Shown here: positions 1 through 6,497 of the stretch, one piece after another | Layout: each line of letters starts with the position of its first letter | Position numbering within the stretch: position 1 is the first letter of the stretch | DNA from: JAHWKS01 sp964458385 | Lineage (GTDB): Bacteria; Planctomycetota; Planctomycetia; Pirellulales; Pirellulaceae | Length of the DNA: 38,461 nt | Assembly (NCBI GenBank): GCA_964458385.1 | Contig: CAYWIS010000031.1 | Span: 1-38,461, forward strand | Direction: 5' to 3' | Translations under genes and position numbers: made by a program | The notes under the pieces: generated by a model | Seen by the model: only the letters and a program-made list of their open reading frames with translations | Databases searched by the model: none | What the model was told of the DNA's origin: nothing

Positions 1-367
1 AACGTCGAATCACCTGTCGATCGGCGTCTGACAATCGGACGGCCAAGTAAGGTTTGCCATATTGTTCGGCGTAGCGCTGGGTTAGCTTCGTTCCGCCCTT
101 GATTTCGTCACGATAGAGGATCAAGGTGGCGTCGGAATCGAGCACGTTGCGTCGCGTGCGCACGTAGTAATGCGAGGAGCTCGTTTCCTGCAGGTCATAA
201 TGCGCGGCGATGACTCCATCTTCGGCTTTACGGCCACGAGGACACCATCCGCCGTGCGATAACCCAAGTTCGATGGCCACGTCTAGCGCGGCTCGATCAA
301 CGCCCGTTTGGCCACCCGATACAATTCGCGTTACCACTGGCTGCTGACTTTCTAAAGACTTAGCCAC
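1..367 (-). CDS. SLOG-family putative molybdenum carrier (cpYpsA-like), 3' end outside window
   Basis: I translated this reading frame from the minus strand. It is open to the left edge, so the C-terminus and stop codon are missing and about 122 residues are visible. Residues 15-29 carry the motif IVSGGQTGVDRAALD, followed by HGGWCPRGR and a DSDATLILY segment. These are the hallmarks of the circularly permuted YpsA/SLOG family, which Pfam formerly called 'putative molybdenum carrier'. The fold is Rossmann-like and expected to bind a nucleotide or related ligand. No enzyme activity is established for the bacterial members. A GTG start at 367 is assumed. In-frame GTG codons at 385 and 391 are alternatives, and an in-frame TGA lies further upstream. 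The gene diverges from mogA, which fits a molybdenum-cofactor connection. The family call is firm; the role is inferred. Confidence 0.8.
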   Translation of the reverse strand, partial: MAKSLESQQPVVTRIVSGGQTGVDRAALDVAIELGLSHGGWCPRGRKAEDGVIAAHYDLQETSSSHYYVRTRRNVLDSDATLILYRDEIKGGTKLTQRYAEQYGKPYLAVRLSDADRQVIRR

Positions 368-528
368 TTCAAGGTAGTTTCCCACGAGCACCCAGGAAGG
401 GAAGAGTTGTAGTTTTCACGCCTTTCGGTTCTTGTTAGCACCACTGTACCCCAAGCAGCTTGCTGCGTACCTTGTAACTACCTGGACCGTCGATAGGTTA
501 CTTTCACCTTTCTCTTCGCAACACAAAC

Positions 529-1065
529 ATGAACGCCCAGCCCGCCCGCATTGGTGTTGTGACGGTTTCTGACCGCGCGAGCCGTGGCGAATATGAAGAC
601 CGGGGAGGCCCCGCAATTCGCGAATATTTGGCGGAGATCCTCACGTCGCCATGGGAAGACGTTTCACGCGTTATTCCCGACGAGCAGTCGGTCGTGGAAC
701 AAACCTTGATCGAATTATGTGATGAGTTCCAGTGCTGTCTGGTTATTACTACGGGCGGTACTGGCCCGGCGCCGCGCGATATCACTCCCGAAGCGACAGA
801 AGCAGTTTCGCAGAAGATGATGCCCGGCTTTGGGGAATTGATGCGCAAGGTTTCGTTGGAGAAGGTGCCGACCGCGATACTCTCGCGACAAACCGCCGGC
901 ATCCGAGGCGGATCGTTGATTGTAAACCTACCGGGACAACCGCGCGCAATCCGGGAGTGCTTGGACGCGGTGTTTCCTGCAATCCCCTACTGCATTGACC
1001 TGCTCAATGGCCCCTATCTTACAACCGACGAGACGAAGTTGGTCGCGTTCCGCCCCAAGAAGTAG
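529..1065 (+). CDS. mogA: molybdopterin adenylyltransferase MogA
   Basis: MogA activates molybdopterin with ATP to form adenylyl-molybdopterin before molybdenum insertion; it is cytoplasmic. Visible motifs are VSDRAS (13-18), IPDEQ (49-53), the substrate-binding loop TTGGTGPAPRD (74-84), MPGFGE (98-103), LSRQ (118-121) and NLPGQP (133-138). The order and spacing match E. coli MogA closely, including the GPY near the C-terminus and the terminal FRPK. At 178 residues it is slightly shorter than the E. coli protein because the loop before the IPYCI segment is trimmed. The related MoaB proteins share the fold, but the MPGFGE and SRQ context favours MogA. It diverges from the SLOG/molybdenum-carrier gene and is convergent with the following SDR, with only 7 nt between the stops. 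No strong Shine-Dalgarno sequence precedes the ATG. Confidence 0.95.
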   Translation: MNAQPARIGVVTVSDRASRGEYEDRGGPAIREYLAEILTSPWEDVSRVIPDEQSVVEQTLIELCDEFQCCLVITTGGTGPAPRDITPEATEAVSQKMMPGFGELMRKVSLEKVPTAILSRQTAGIRGGSLIVNLPGQPRAIRECLDAVFPAIPYCIDLLNGPYLTTDETKLVAFRPKK

Positions 1066-1072
1066 ATCGGTG

Positions 1073-1894
1073 TCAGGTTGCGTCGTTGCCGCGCGTCATG
1101 CGGAGAAGAATGCGGTCGCCCAGTGCAGGCCAAAGCTGCGATAGAGCAAATAGCCAACGGGCTTTGCTCGGAGCAATCAGTTCGGGCTGCCGCCGTTCGC
1201 AGGCGACAAGTATCCGCCGCGCCAGTTCGTCCGGCGGAATCAGTTTGACCCGAGCTCCGGCTCCTGGGCGACGCGCCGATTCGGGAAGATTGGCGGATTC
1301 CGCCGCATAGCGAACTCCTGCGTCGTCGCGAGCGAGGGGGCCGGGGCATACCAACAAGACATGAACGCCCTGAGGCGCCAATTCCAACCGCAACTGTTGG
1401 CTGTAGGCCGCAAGTGCGAACTTGCTTGCCGGATAACCGCCGAAGAAGCGAGGGGCTGACTTCGCTGCGAGCGATCCAATGTTAACGATATGTCCGCGGG
1501 TTGCGAACAAGTGAGGTGCAGCGGCCCGTGTGACCTGTACCGCGGAGAGAAAGTTCACTTCCATCAAAGCGCGAAACTCGTTGGGGCTGACATCCAGCAC
1601 CTTGCCGCGAGTTGACCGGCCAACGTTATTCACCAGCACATCGATTTGGCCAAAATGTTCGACCGTACGTTGGATCAAGGTTTGCACCTCATCGGCGCGT
1701 GTTACATCGGCGGGGATTGTCGCCACTTTCGCGCCGTCGCGCTCTAGCTCTGACGCGACAATGTTCAACCGCTCGGCCTCTCGCGCGCAGAGGGCCACGT
1801 GCGCCCCTTGGGCGGCGAACGCTGCGGCGATCGCGCGTCCAAGCCCCGCGGACGCGCCGGTCACCAAAACGACCTTTTCTTTCCAGTAGCTCAT
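1073..1894 (-). CDS. short-chain dehydrogenase/reductase (SDR)
   Basis: This is a classical SDR of 273 residues. The Rossmann cofactor motif TGASAGLG is at 12-19, the structural NNVG at 89-92, the catalytic Ser at about 141, and the YPASK catalytic Tyr154/Lys158. A PG motif follows at 184-185. The family reduces or oxidises carbonyl/hydroxyl groups with NAD(P); the substrate cannot be read from the sequence. An Arg within the cofactor-binding half (CAREAERL) hints at NADP preference, but weakly. The ATG is 14 nt downstream of the stop of the esterase-like gene, so the two are probably co-transcribed with the hydrolase first. The C-terminal 30 residues (RWLFALSQLWPALGDRI) are hydrophobic and may associate with membrane, as in some lipid-acting SDRs. 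That last point is inference. Confidence 0.9.
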   Translation of the reverse strand: MSYWKEKVVLVTGASAGLGRAIAAAFAAQGAHVALCAREAERLNIVASELERDGAKVATIPADVTRADEVQTLIQRTVEHFGQIDVLVNNVGRSTRGKVLDVSPNEFRALMEVNFLSAVQVTRAAAPHLFATRGHIVNIGSLAAKSAPRFFGGYPASKFALAAYSQQLRLELAPQGVHVLLVCPGPLARDDAGVRYAAESANLPESARRPGAGARVKLIPPDELARRILVACERRQPELIAPSKARWLFALSQLWPALGDRILLRMTRGNDAT

Positions 1895-1908
1895 CAGACG
1901 CTACCGCG

Positions 1909-2793
1909 TTAGTTCCGTTCCAACAGTCCTCGCCGACGCAACCATTCTTCGCATAGCTTGGGCCACAACGAGACCCCAGGAACGTTCTTGGCCAAACCCA
2001 AGCCATGGCGACCGTGCTCGAAGATATGCAATTCGGCGGGTACTTTGGCGCGGCGGAGCGAAAGGTAGAAAAAGACGCTGTTTTCGGGCGGAACTGCCGT
2101 GTCCTCCGTTGTGTGCCACAAAAAGGTGGGCGGCGTGTCGGCGGTCACTTGCTTTTCATTGGATAGGCTTTCAACCAATTTGGGGTCGGGGTTTTCCCCC
2201 AATAGGTTGCGTTGAGATCCCATGTGGGTGAAGGGTGCGCCGAGGGCGATCACGGGATAACAAAGGATTGCAAAGTCGGGACGGCAACTCTGCCGCTCGA
2301 TAGGGTCGTCGCTCTCAACGTTTCCACGATCGAAGTGCGTTGCTGCCGTCGAGGCTAAGTGTCCCCCTGCTGAGAACCCAAGCACCCCTACTCGATTCGG
2401 ATTAATGCCCCAATCCTGCGCCCGGGTGCGCACGGTGCGCAACGCTCGTTGAACGTCCTGCATGGGCGCCGGATGGGAGTAGCCTTTACCCCGGTGTCGG
2501 TATTCGAGAATGGCCGCGGCGACTCCAATGGAATTTAACCACTCGGCAATTTGCTTGCCCTCGTGATCCATCGCCAGCCCTCCGTAACCACCCCCCGGAC
2601 AAACCACGATCGCGGCTCCGGTGGCTACATCGCTATCGGGCAATGATACGGTAATTTGCGGCCGGTCTTCCGGCCGATCTCCCTTAGCACCGGGAGCGCC
2701 CATTGGCCAGAGAATGACCACCTCGGGTTCGGCCGCAATCGCGGTGGACGCCGCCAGCGCCAAAATGGAAAAACAGCAGAAACGAGGGAGCAT
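1909..2793 (-). CDS. exported alpha/beta-hydrolase (esterase/lipase, BD-FAE-like)
   Basis: This is a secreted or periplasmic serine hydrolase of 294 residues. A signal peptide covers about residues 1-20 (hydrophobic core then AIAA, with cleavage near 20/21). The oxyanion-loop motif PGGGYGG is at 66-72, the nucleophile elbow GFSAGG at 139-144 (Ser141), the likely acid Asp231 in TEDTAVPP, and the base His263 in HGRHG. The layout resembles the xylanase/acetyl-esterase-like BD-FAE group that planctomycetes carry in many copies, so an acetyl- or feruloyl-ester of a polysaccharide is a plausible substrate. No direct substrate evidence exists in the sequence. It is the first gene of a two-gene minus-strand unit with the SDR. 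Confidence 0.88.
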   Translation of the reverse strand: MLPRFCCFSILALAASTAIAAEPEVVILWPMGAPGAKGDRPEDRPQITVSLPDSDVATGAAIVVCPGGGYGGLAMDHEGKQIAEWLNSIGVAAAILEYRHRGKGYSHPAPMQDVQRALRTVRTRAQDWGINPNRVGVLGFSAGGHLASTAATHFDRGNVESDDPIERQSCRPDFAILCYPVIALGAPFTHMGSQRNLLGENPDPKLVESLSNEKQVTADTPPTFLWHTTEDTAVPPENSVFFYLSLRRAKVPAELHIFEHGRHGLGLAKNVPGVSLWPKLCEEWLRRRGLLERN

Positions 2794-3001
2794 AGAGTGA
2801 ATTTGGGGTTGAAAGGAATGCGAATTACCACGCTTGGATGTGGTGGCTATGGTAACGTGCGACTAACCAGGCAACCAGACGCGAGGCAAAGATTCCCTCC
2901 TTTCTCTGATCAGTCATTTGTTGTACCGTGAGCGGTGTTAGTCCACGTCGTCGGCGACACGAGGCGTTTGGCGGGGGAAGAAGCGGCAAGGGAGTTCGAT
3001 T

Positions 3002-3772
3002 ATGGCGGTGTTGGAGACACACGATCTGAGGAAGGTCTACGGCGACGGTGATACGCGCGTCGATGCGCTGCGGGGAGTAAACCTGCAAATCGATCCCGGC
3101 CAAATGGTCGCCATTATGGGCCCTTCAGGATCAGGGAAAAGCACGCTTCTGGCATTGCTAGGCGCCGTCGACAAACCGACCAGCGGTCAGGTCATTCTTG
3201 AAGGTACGGACGTTGCGACGCTGAGTGACGATCAGCGCACACTCATTCGTCGCCGCCGACTCGGATTCATTTTCCAAGCGTTTAATTTGCTTCCTACACT
3301 TACCGCGGTGGAAAATGTAGCGCTCCCGTTAGAGTTGGATGGAGTTCCCAGCGGCGAAGCTCGTCGACGCGCGGAAGAGGCGCTGAAGCTGGTTGAACTG
3401 GAACGCCGACGCGACCATTTGCCAGGGCAGATGTCGGGAGGCGAGCAGCAACGCGTAGCGGTAGCACGGGCGCTTGTGATTCAGCCCGCCTTGGTGCTGG
3501 CCGACGAGCCAACCGGTAACTTGGATAGTGTCAACAGCGTACGCGTCACCCAATTGTTGCGCCGCCTGGTTGATGTGCAAGGACAAACCGTGGTCATGGT
3601 CACACACGACGAAAACGTGGCTAGGGCGGCCGACCGAGTGATTCGCCTTCGTGACGGCCGGATCGAACAAGAGGTCACCCAAGAGGCGACCCTTCAGCGC
3701 AGTCCACCGGCTCTTGCCAGCTCTCCGCCTCACTCACATAAGTCCTCTAAGGCGAAGAAGAAACGCAAGTAA
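3002..3772 (+). CDS. ABC transporter ATP-binding protein (MacB/LolD type)
   Basis: This is a complete ABC ATPase of 256 residues. Walker A GPSGSGKST is at 40-48, the Q-loop Gln at 92, the signature MSGGEQQR at 144-151, Walker B LVLADEP at 165-171 with the D-loop TGNLD after it, and the switch His202. The FNLLPTLTAVENVALPL stretch after the Q-loop is typical of the LolD/MacB/FtsE-like group, whose permeases handle lipoproteins or macrolides. No permease is encoded in this window, so the partner must lie elsewhere. The C-terminus beyond about 228 is an unusual Ser/Pro/His tail ending in a lysine cluster. A purine-rich stretch (gcaaggga) lies about 10 nt before the ATG. The stop is 5 nt from the larA-like start, suggesting one transcript. 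Confidence 0.92.
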   Translation: MAVLETHDLRKVYGDGDTRVDALRGVNLQIDPGQMVAIMGPSGSGKSTLLALLGAVDKPTSGQVILEGTDVATLSDDQRTLIRRRRLGFIFQAFNLLPTLTAVENVALPLELDGVPSGEARRRAEEALKLVELERRRDHLPGQMSGGEQQRVAVARALVIQPALVLADEPTGNLDSVNSVRVTQLLRRLVDVQGQTVVMVTHDENVARAADRVIRLRDGRIEQEVTQEATLQRSPPALASSPPHSHKSSKAKKKRK

Positions 3773-3777
3773 TCGAC

Positions 3778-4986
3778 ATGCGCGTTACTCTAGAGTATGG
3801 CCGAACGGGCTTGACCGTCGAACTGCCCGACGAACGTGTGGTGCGCACACTTGCCTATAAGGAGGCTCCCCCGTTAACCCATCCCGAAGAAGCCCTGCTC
3901 AAGGTTCTTGAACAGCCTACCGACTCGCCGCCGCTGGCGACTTTGGCTACCGGCAGGAAGACCGCGTGCATTGCCATCTGCGATATTACGCGCCCCGTTC
4001 CCAATGAACTGATCCTGCGCCCTGTGCTCCAGACGCTAGAGCAGGCAGGAATCGCGCGCGATGATATTTTGATTCTTGTTGCGACGGGACTTCACCGCGG
4101 GAATACGCCAGCGGAACTGATCGAGATGGTCGGCGCCGACATTGCGCGCCATTACCGTATTGAGAACCATGACGGCCGCGCACAAGAGCAACATACGTAT
4201 CTCGGTGAAAGTCCACGCGGCGTTCCCATTTGGATTGACCGGCGTTATGTGGAGGCGGACCTGAAGCTTGCTATTGGCTTGATTGAGCCGCACTTCATGG
4301 CGGGCTTCTCGGGGGGCCGTAAGTTAATCTGCCCGGGCCTAGCGTCGTGGGAGACGATTCGCCATTGGCACGCGCCCATCTTTTTGGAGCATCCGTGCGC
4401 GGATACGGGGGTATTGCAAGGCAATCCTGTCCACGAGGAGAACACGTGGATCGCCCGTCGCGCGGGGTGTGATTTTATCGTCAATGTCATCATTGACGCG
4501 GAGCGCCGCCCGCTTCGGTTTGTTGCTGGCGATATGGAGGCGGCGTTCCTGCAAGGAGTTGAATTTGTCCGCCAAGTCGTGGTCGACACGGTTCCCGAAC
4601 CAGTGGATATCGTTGTCACCTCGAGTGCCGGATACCCGCTCGACGCTACCTTCTACCAAGCGGTAAAGGGCATGAATGCCGCGCTGCCCATCGTTAAGGA
4701 AGGCGGCGTTATTGTACTTGCGGGGAAAATGGACGAGGGGGTGGGGAGTCCTGAGTTTGCCCGTCTTTTCCGCCGCTACGCCACGTTGAATGAGTTTGTT
4801 CAGGGAATTCTCGGGCAGCCGTGCCATACCCTGGATCAATGGCAATTGGAGAAGCTTGCCGCCGTTCGCCGCAAGGCCACTGTGAAGGTGGTGACCGACG
4901 GCCTCCCTCCGGAAACGATCAACGGATTGTTCGTCGATTACGCTCCGAGTGTGGAGGCCGCCGTGGAAGACGCCCTGCGTATGTGA
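3778..4986 (+). CDS. larA: LarA-type nickel-dependent 2-hydroxyacid (lactate) racemase
   Basis: The 402-residue protein matches LarA/DUF2088. LarA interconverts L- and D-lactate, or related 2-hydroxyacids, by hydride transfer to a nickel-pincer nucleotide (NPN) bound covalently to a lysine. Visible here are CDITRPVP (68-75), LHRGNTPAEL (105-114, His106), PHFMAGFSGGRK (171-182, His172 and Lys182) and HWH (196-198). His106, His172, Lys182 and His198 sit at a constant offset of two from the L. plantarum LarA residues 108, 174, 184 and 200, so the nickel site looks complete. Many LarA homologues use substrates other than lactate, so the acid is uncertain. The cofactor genes larB, larC and larE are not in this window. 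It follows an ABC ATPase gene by 5 nt. Confidence 0.85.
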   Translation: MRVTLEYGRTGLTVELPDERVVRTLAYKEAPPLTHPEEALLKVLEQPTDSPPLATLATGRKTACIAICDITRPVPNELILRPVLQTLEQAGIARDDILILVATGLHRGNTPAELIEMVGADIARHYRIENHDGRAQEQHTYLGESPRGVPIWIDRRYVEADLKLAIGLIEPHFMAGFSGGRKLICPGLASWETIRHWHAPIFLEHPCADTGVLQGNPVHEENTWIARRAGCDFIVNVIIDAERRPLRFVAGDMEAAFLQGVEFVRQVVVDTVPEPVDIVVTSSAGYPLDATFYQAVKGMNAALPIVKEGGVIVLAGKMDEGVGSPEFARLFRRYATLNEFVQGILGQPCHTLDQWQLEKLAAVRRKATVKVVTDGLPPETINGLFVDYAPSVEAAVEDALRM

Positions 4987-5048
4987 GGGCCGAACGCCAC
5001 GATCGCTGTGATTCCCAAAGGCCCTTATGTTCTGGCGAGCGTGGCGTA

Positions 5049-5070
5049 GGCGAGCCCTCGCCGGGATTTT
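5049..5070 (+). terminator. possible rho-independent terminator after larA
   Basis: GGCGAG (5049-5054) and CTCGCC (5057-5062) form a GC-rich inverted repeat, followed after GGGA by TTTT. It lies 63 nt after the larA stop and just before the convergent 286-aa gene ends. The loop is very short, so the stem is probably five pairs. The call is tentative. Confidence 0.35.
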
Positions 5071-5929
5071 AGAACGGCGCTGGCTCCGCAAGGGGCGCTA
5101 ACGCAAGTTCTTTGAGTGCGTCGAGCGTCGCGATCAGTTCCTCGCACGAAATTTCCCGCCAGTTCTCGCGGCGATGACGGAGTATCGCCAATTTGTACGC
5201 CTCGAAGGCTTCGGTTACATCGTCAGGCAGCGCGCCGATCTGTTCAAACGGGCGAACCGGGGCAGGCTCCTCATCGGCCGAGTTGCCGTCATCGTCCGCC
5301 GCAAAACTCTCGGCCGAGGATGCCTCATCTTCATCACCGAAGTCAGGCCCTTCAATTGACGGACCGTCTTGAGGACCCGCACTGCGGGCCTGCTCCATGG
5401 TGGGCGAAAGTGTTTGCGGCGGGGAATTGTCATCGGACATTGGCTCGACATCTTCGTCGAGATCAACCTCCGGCGCTTCTTCTTCGCGAGGACGCGCTTC
5501 GACCGGGACGCCCAAGCTTTCCCAACGTGCGTTCCGCATTTGGGCGACCGACCACCCCTTCGACGCTGCATCCGTGAGCCATTTTTCGGCGTCGTCCCAG
5601 TCTAGGGCCGCTTGGAAGTGGCTCCAGTAAAGCCCCTCGAACCGGGTGTAAATCTCCCCGAACTTTTGAAAGACACGCCGCAGTCGACCGACGTGTTGGC
5701 CTGTAACACCCGTAATGCGACGCGCCCATGCTTCGTCGGAATACTCGGTTACTGGCGCCCCTGACGCGATCATAGCTTCGCGCCATTGGTGAATGATCCG
5801 CCCCTTTTCCCAGTTGGTCGTGGTGACGAGTTTGTTCCAGCGGCCAACAAAGGGGGACGAGGCCTGATCAAGGACGTACTGCAGATCGGTGCGTTTTGCG
5901 GCAGCGTATGCGTCTTGCAAAGTTTCCAT
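5069..5929 (-). CDS. unrecognised protein with acidic linker and C-terminal helical motif
   Basis: I do not recognise this 286-residue protein by name. Three zones are visible. Residues 1-140 are rich in Trp and charged residues and predicted mostly helical, with the segments WEKGRIIHQWREAM (40-53), AWARRITGVTGQHVGRLRRVF (68-88 in part) and SKGWSVAQMR (123-132). The middle one looks like a helix-turn-helix, so DNA binding is a guess. Residues 145-225 are a strongly acidic, Pro/Ser-rich linker that is likely disordered. The C-terminus (228-276) carries a YKL...HRR...CEE helix pair resembling the 86-aa neighbour. No signal peptide or membrane segment is present, so it should be cytoplasmic. It reads as a minus-strand gene 190 nt downstream of the 86-aa gene. 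Confidence 0.75.
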   Translation of the reverse strand: METLQDAYAAAKRTDLQYVLDQASSPFVGRWNKLVTTTNWEKGRIIHQWREAMIASGAPVTEYSDEAWARRITGVTGQHVGRLRRVFQKFGEIYTRFEGLYWSHFQAALDWDDAEKWLTDAASKGWSVAQMRNARWESLGVPVEARPREEEAPEVDLDEDVEPMSDDNSPPQTLSPTMEQARSAGPQDGPSIEGPDFGDEDEASSAESFAADDDGNSADEEPAPVRPFEQIGALPDDVTEAFEAYKLAILRHRRENWREISCEELIATLDALKELALAPLAEPAPF

Positions 5930-6119
5930 CGCAGAGTCTTGAGTGAAGGAGTCCGGCGCAGGGTCACTCCAACCGATGCGCCGAGGTTCTGCTCTTCATC
6001 CTCTCTCTGCGCCGACAATCTTCAAGACCAAACGGGCCAATCTGGAGCTAGAGTTCCAAGACGCCACTCGTACGACCGACACAACGGTTATGACCGGACG
6101 CGACTCGCCGGAGGCCCAG

Positions 6120-6380
6120 TTATAAGGCGGGGTTGCGTTTTTCGTAACCGAGCGACTTCACGATGGTGAGGATTTCTTCGTACGTGATAAAGCGGCGACG
6201 ATGGGTAAGTTTGTACTGATCGACCGCATTGGCCAGCTCCCTCGCTTCGGGCGACAACTCCGCATAGCTATTGGCGAATTGCCGACGCTCAACGCCGGGG
6301 GCCGCGCCGCGCGACTCGGGCGAACGACGCTCGACAAAAGGAAGTACTGTCGTTTCCATGTTCGACGCCATGAGACACAT
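6120..6380 (-). CDS. small unrecognised protein sharing a C-terminal motif with the 286-aa neighbour
   Basis: This is a small cytoplasmic protein of up to 86 residues. Met8 (position 6359) is an equally good start, giving 79 residues beginning METTV. The N-terminal third is Arg/Pro-rich and probably flexible. The C-terminal half, from about residue 38, is a charged helical module: LSPEARELANAVDQYKL (42-58), HRRRFITYEE (60-69), then a helix ending KSLGY (75-79). The last part resembles residues 235-276 of the downstream 286-aa protein. I know of no function for it. It has codon usage like its neighbours and sits downstream of the kinase gene on the same strand, so it may be read from that transcript or its own promoter. 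Confidence 0.7.
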   Translation of the reverse strand: MCLMASNMETTVLPFVERRSPESRGAAPGVERRQFANSYAELSPEARELANAVDQYKLTHRRRFITYEEILTIVKSLGYEKRNPAL

Positions 6381-6497
6381 CCCGCAGAAGAGGCAAAACG
6401 GCGCCCTGCAGCGCCTGATGGAAACATAGGACGCCTTCAGCGCCGGTCAAATTGCCGATCTATCACCCTTTTGATGCCCCACCTTGTCGGCTGGGGG

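Noticed and set aside
4339..5091. 250-residue open frame opposite larA
   Set aside because: It lies wholly antisense to a gene with complete LarA motifs, has no recognisable domain and has a composition typical of a shadow frame.
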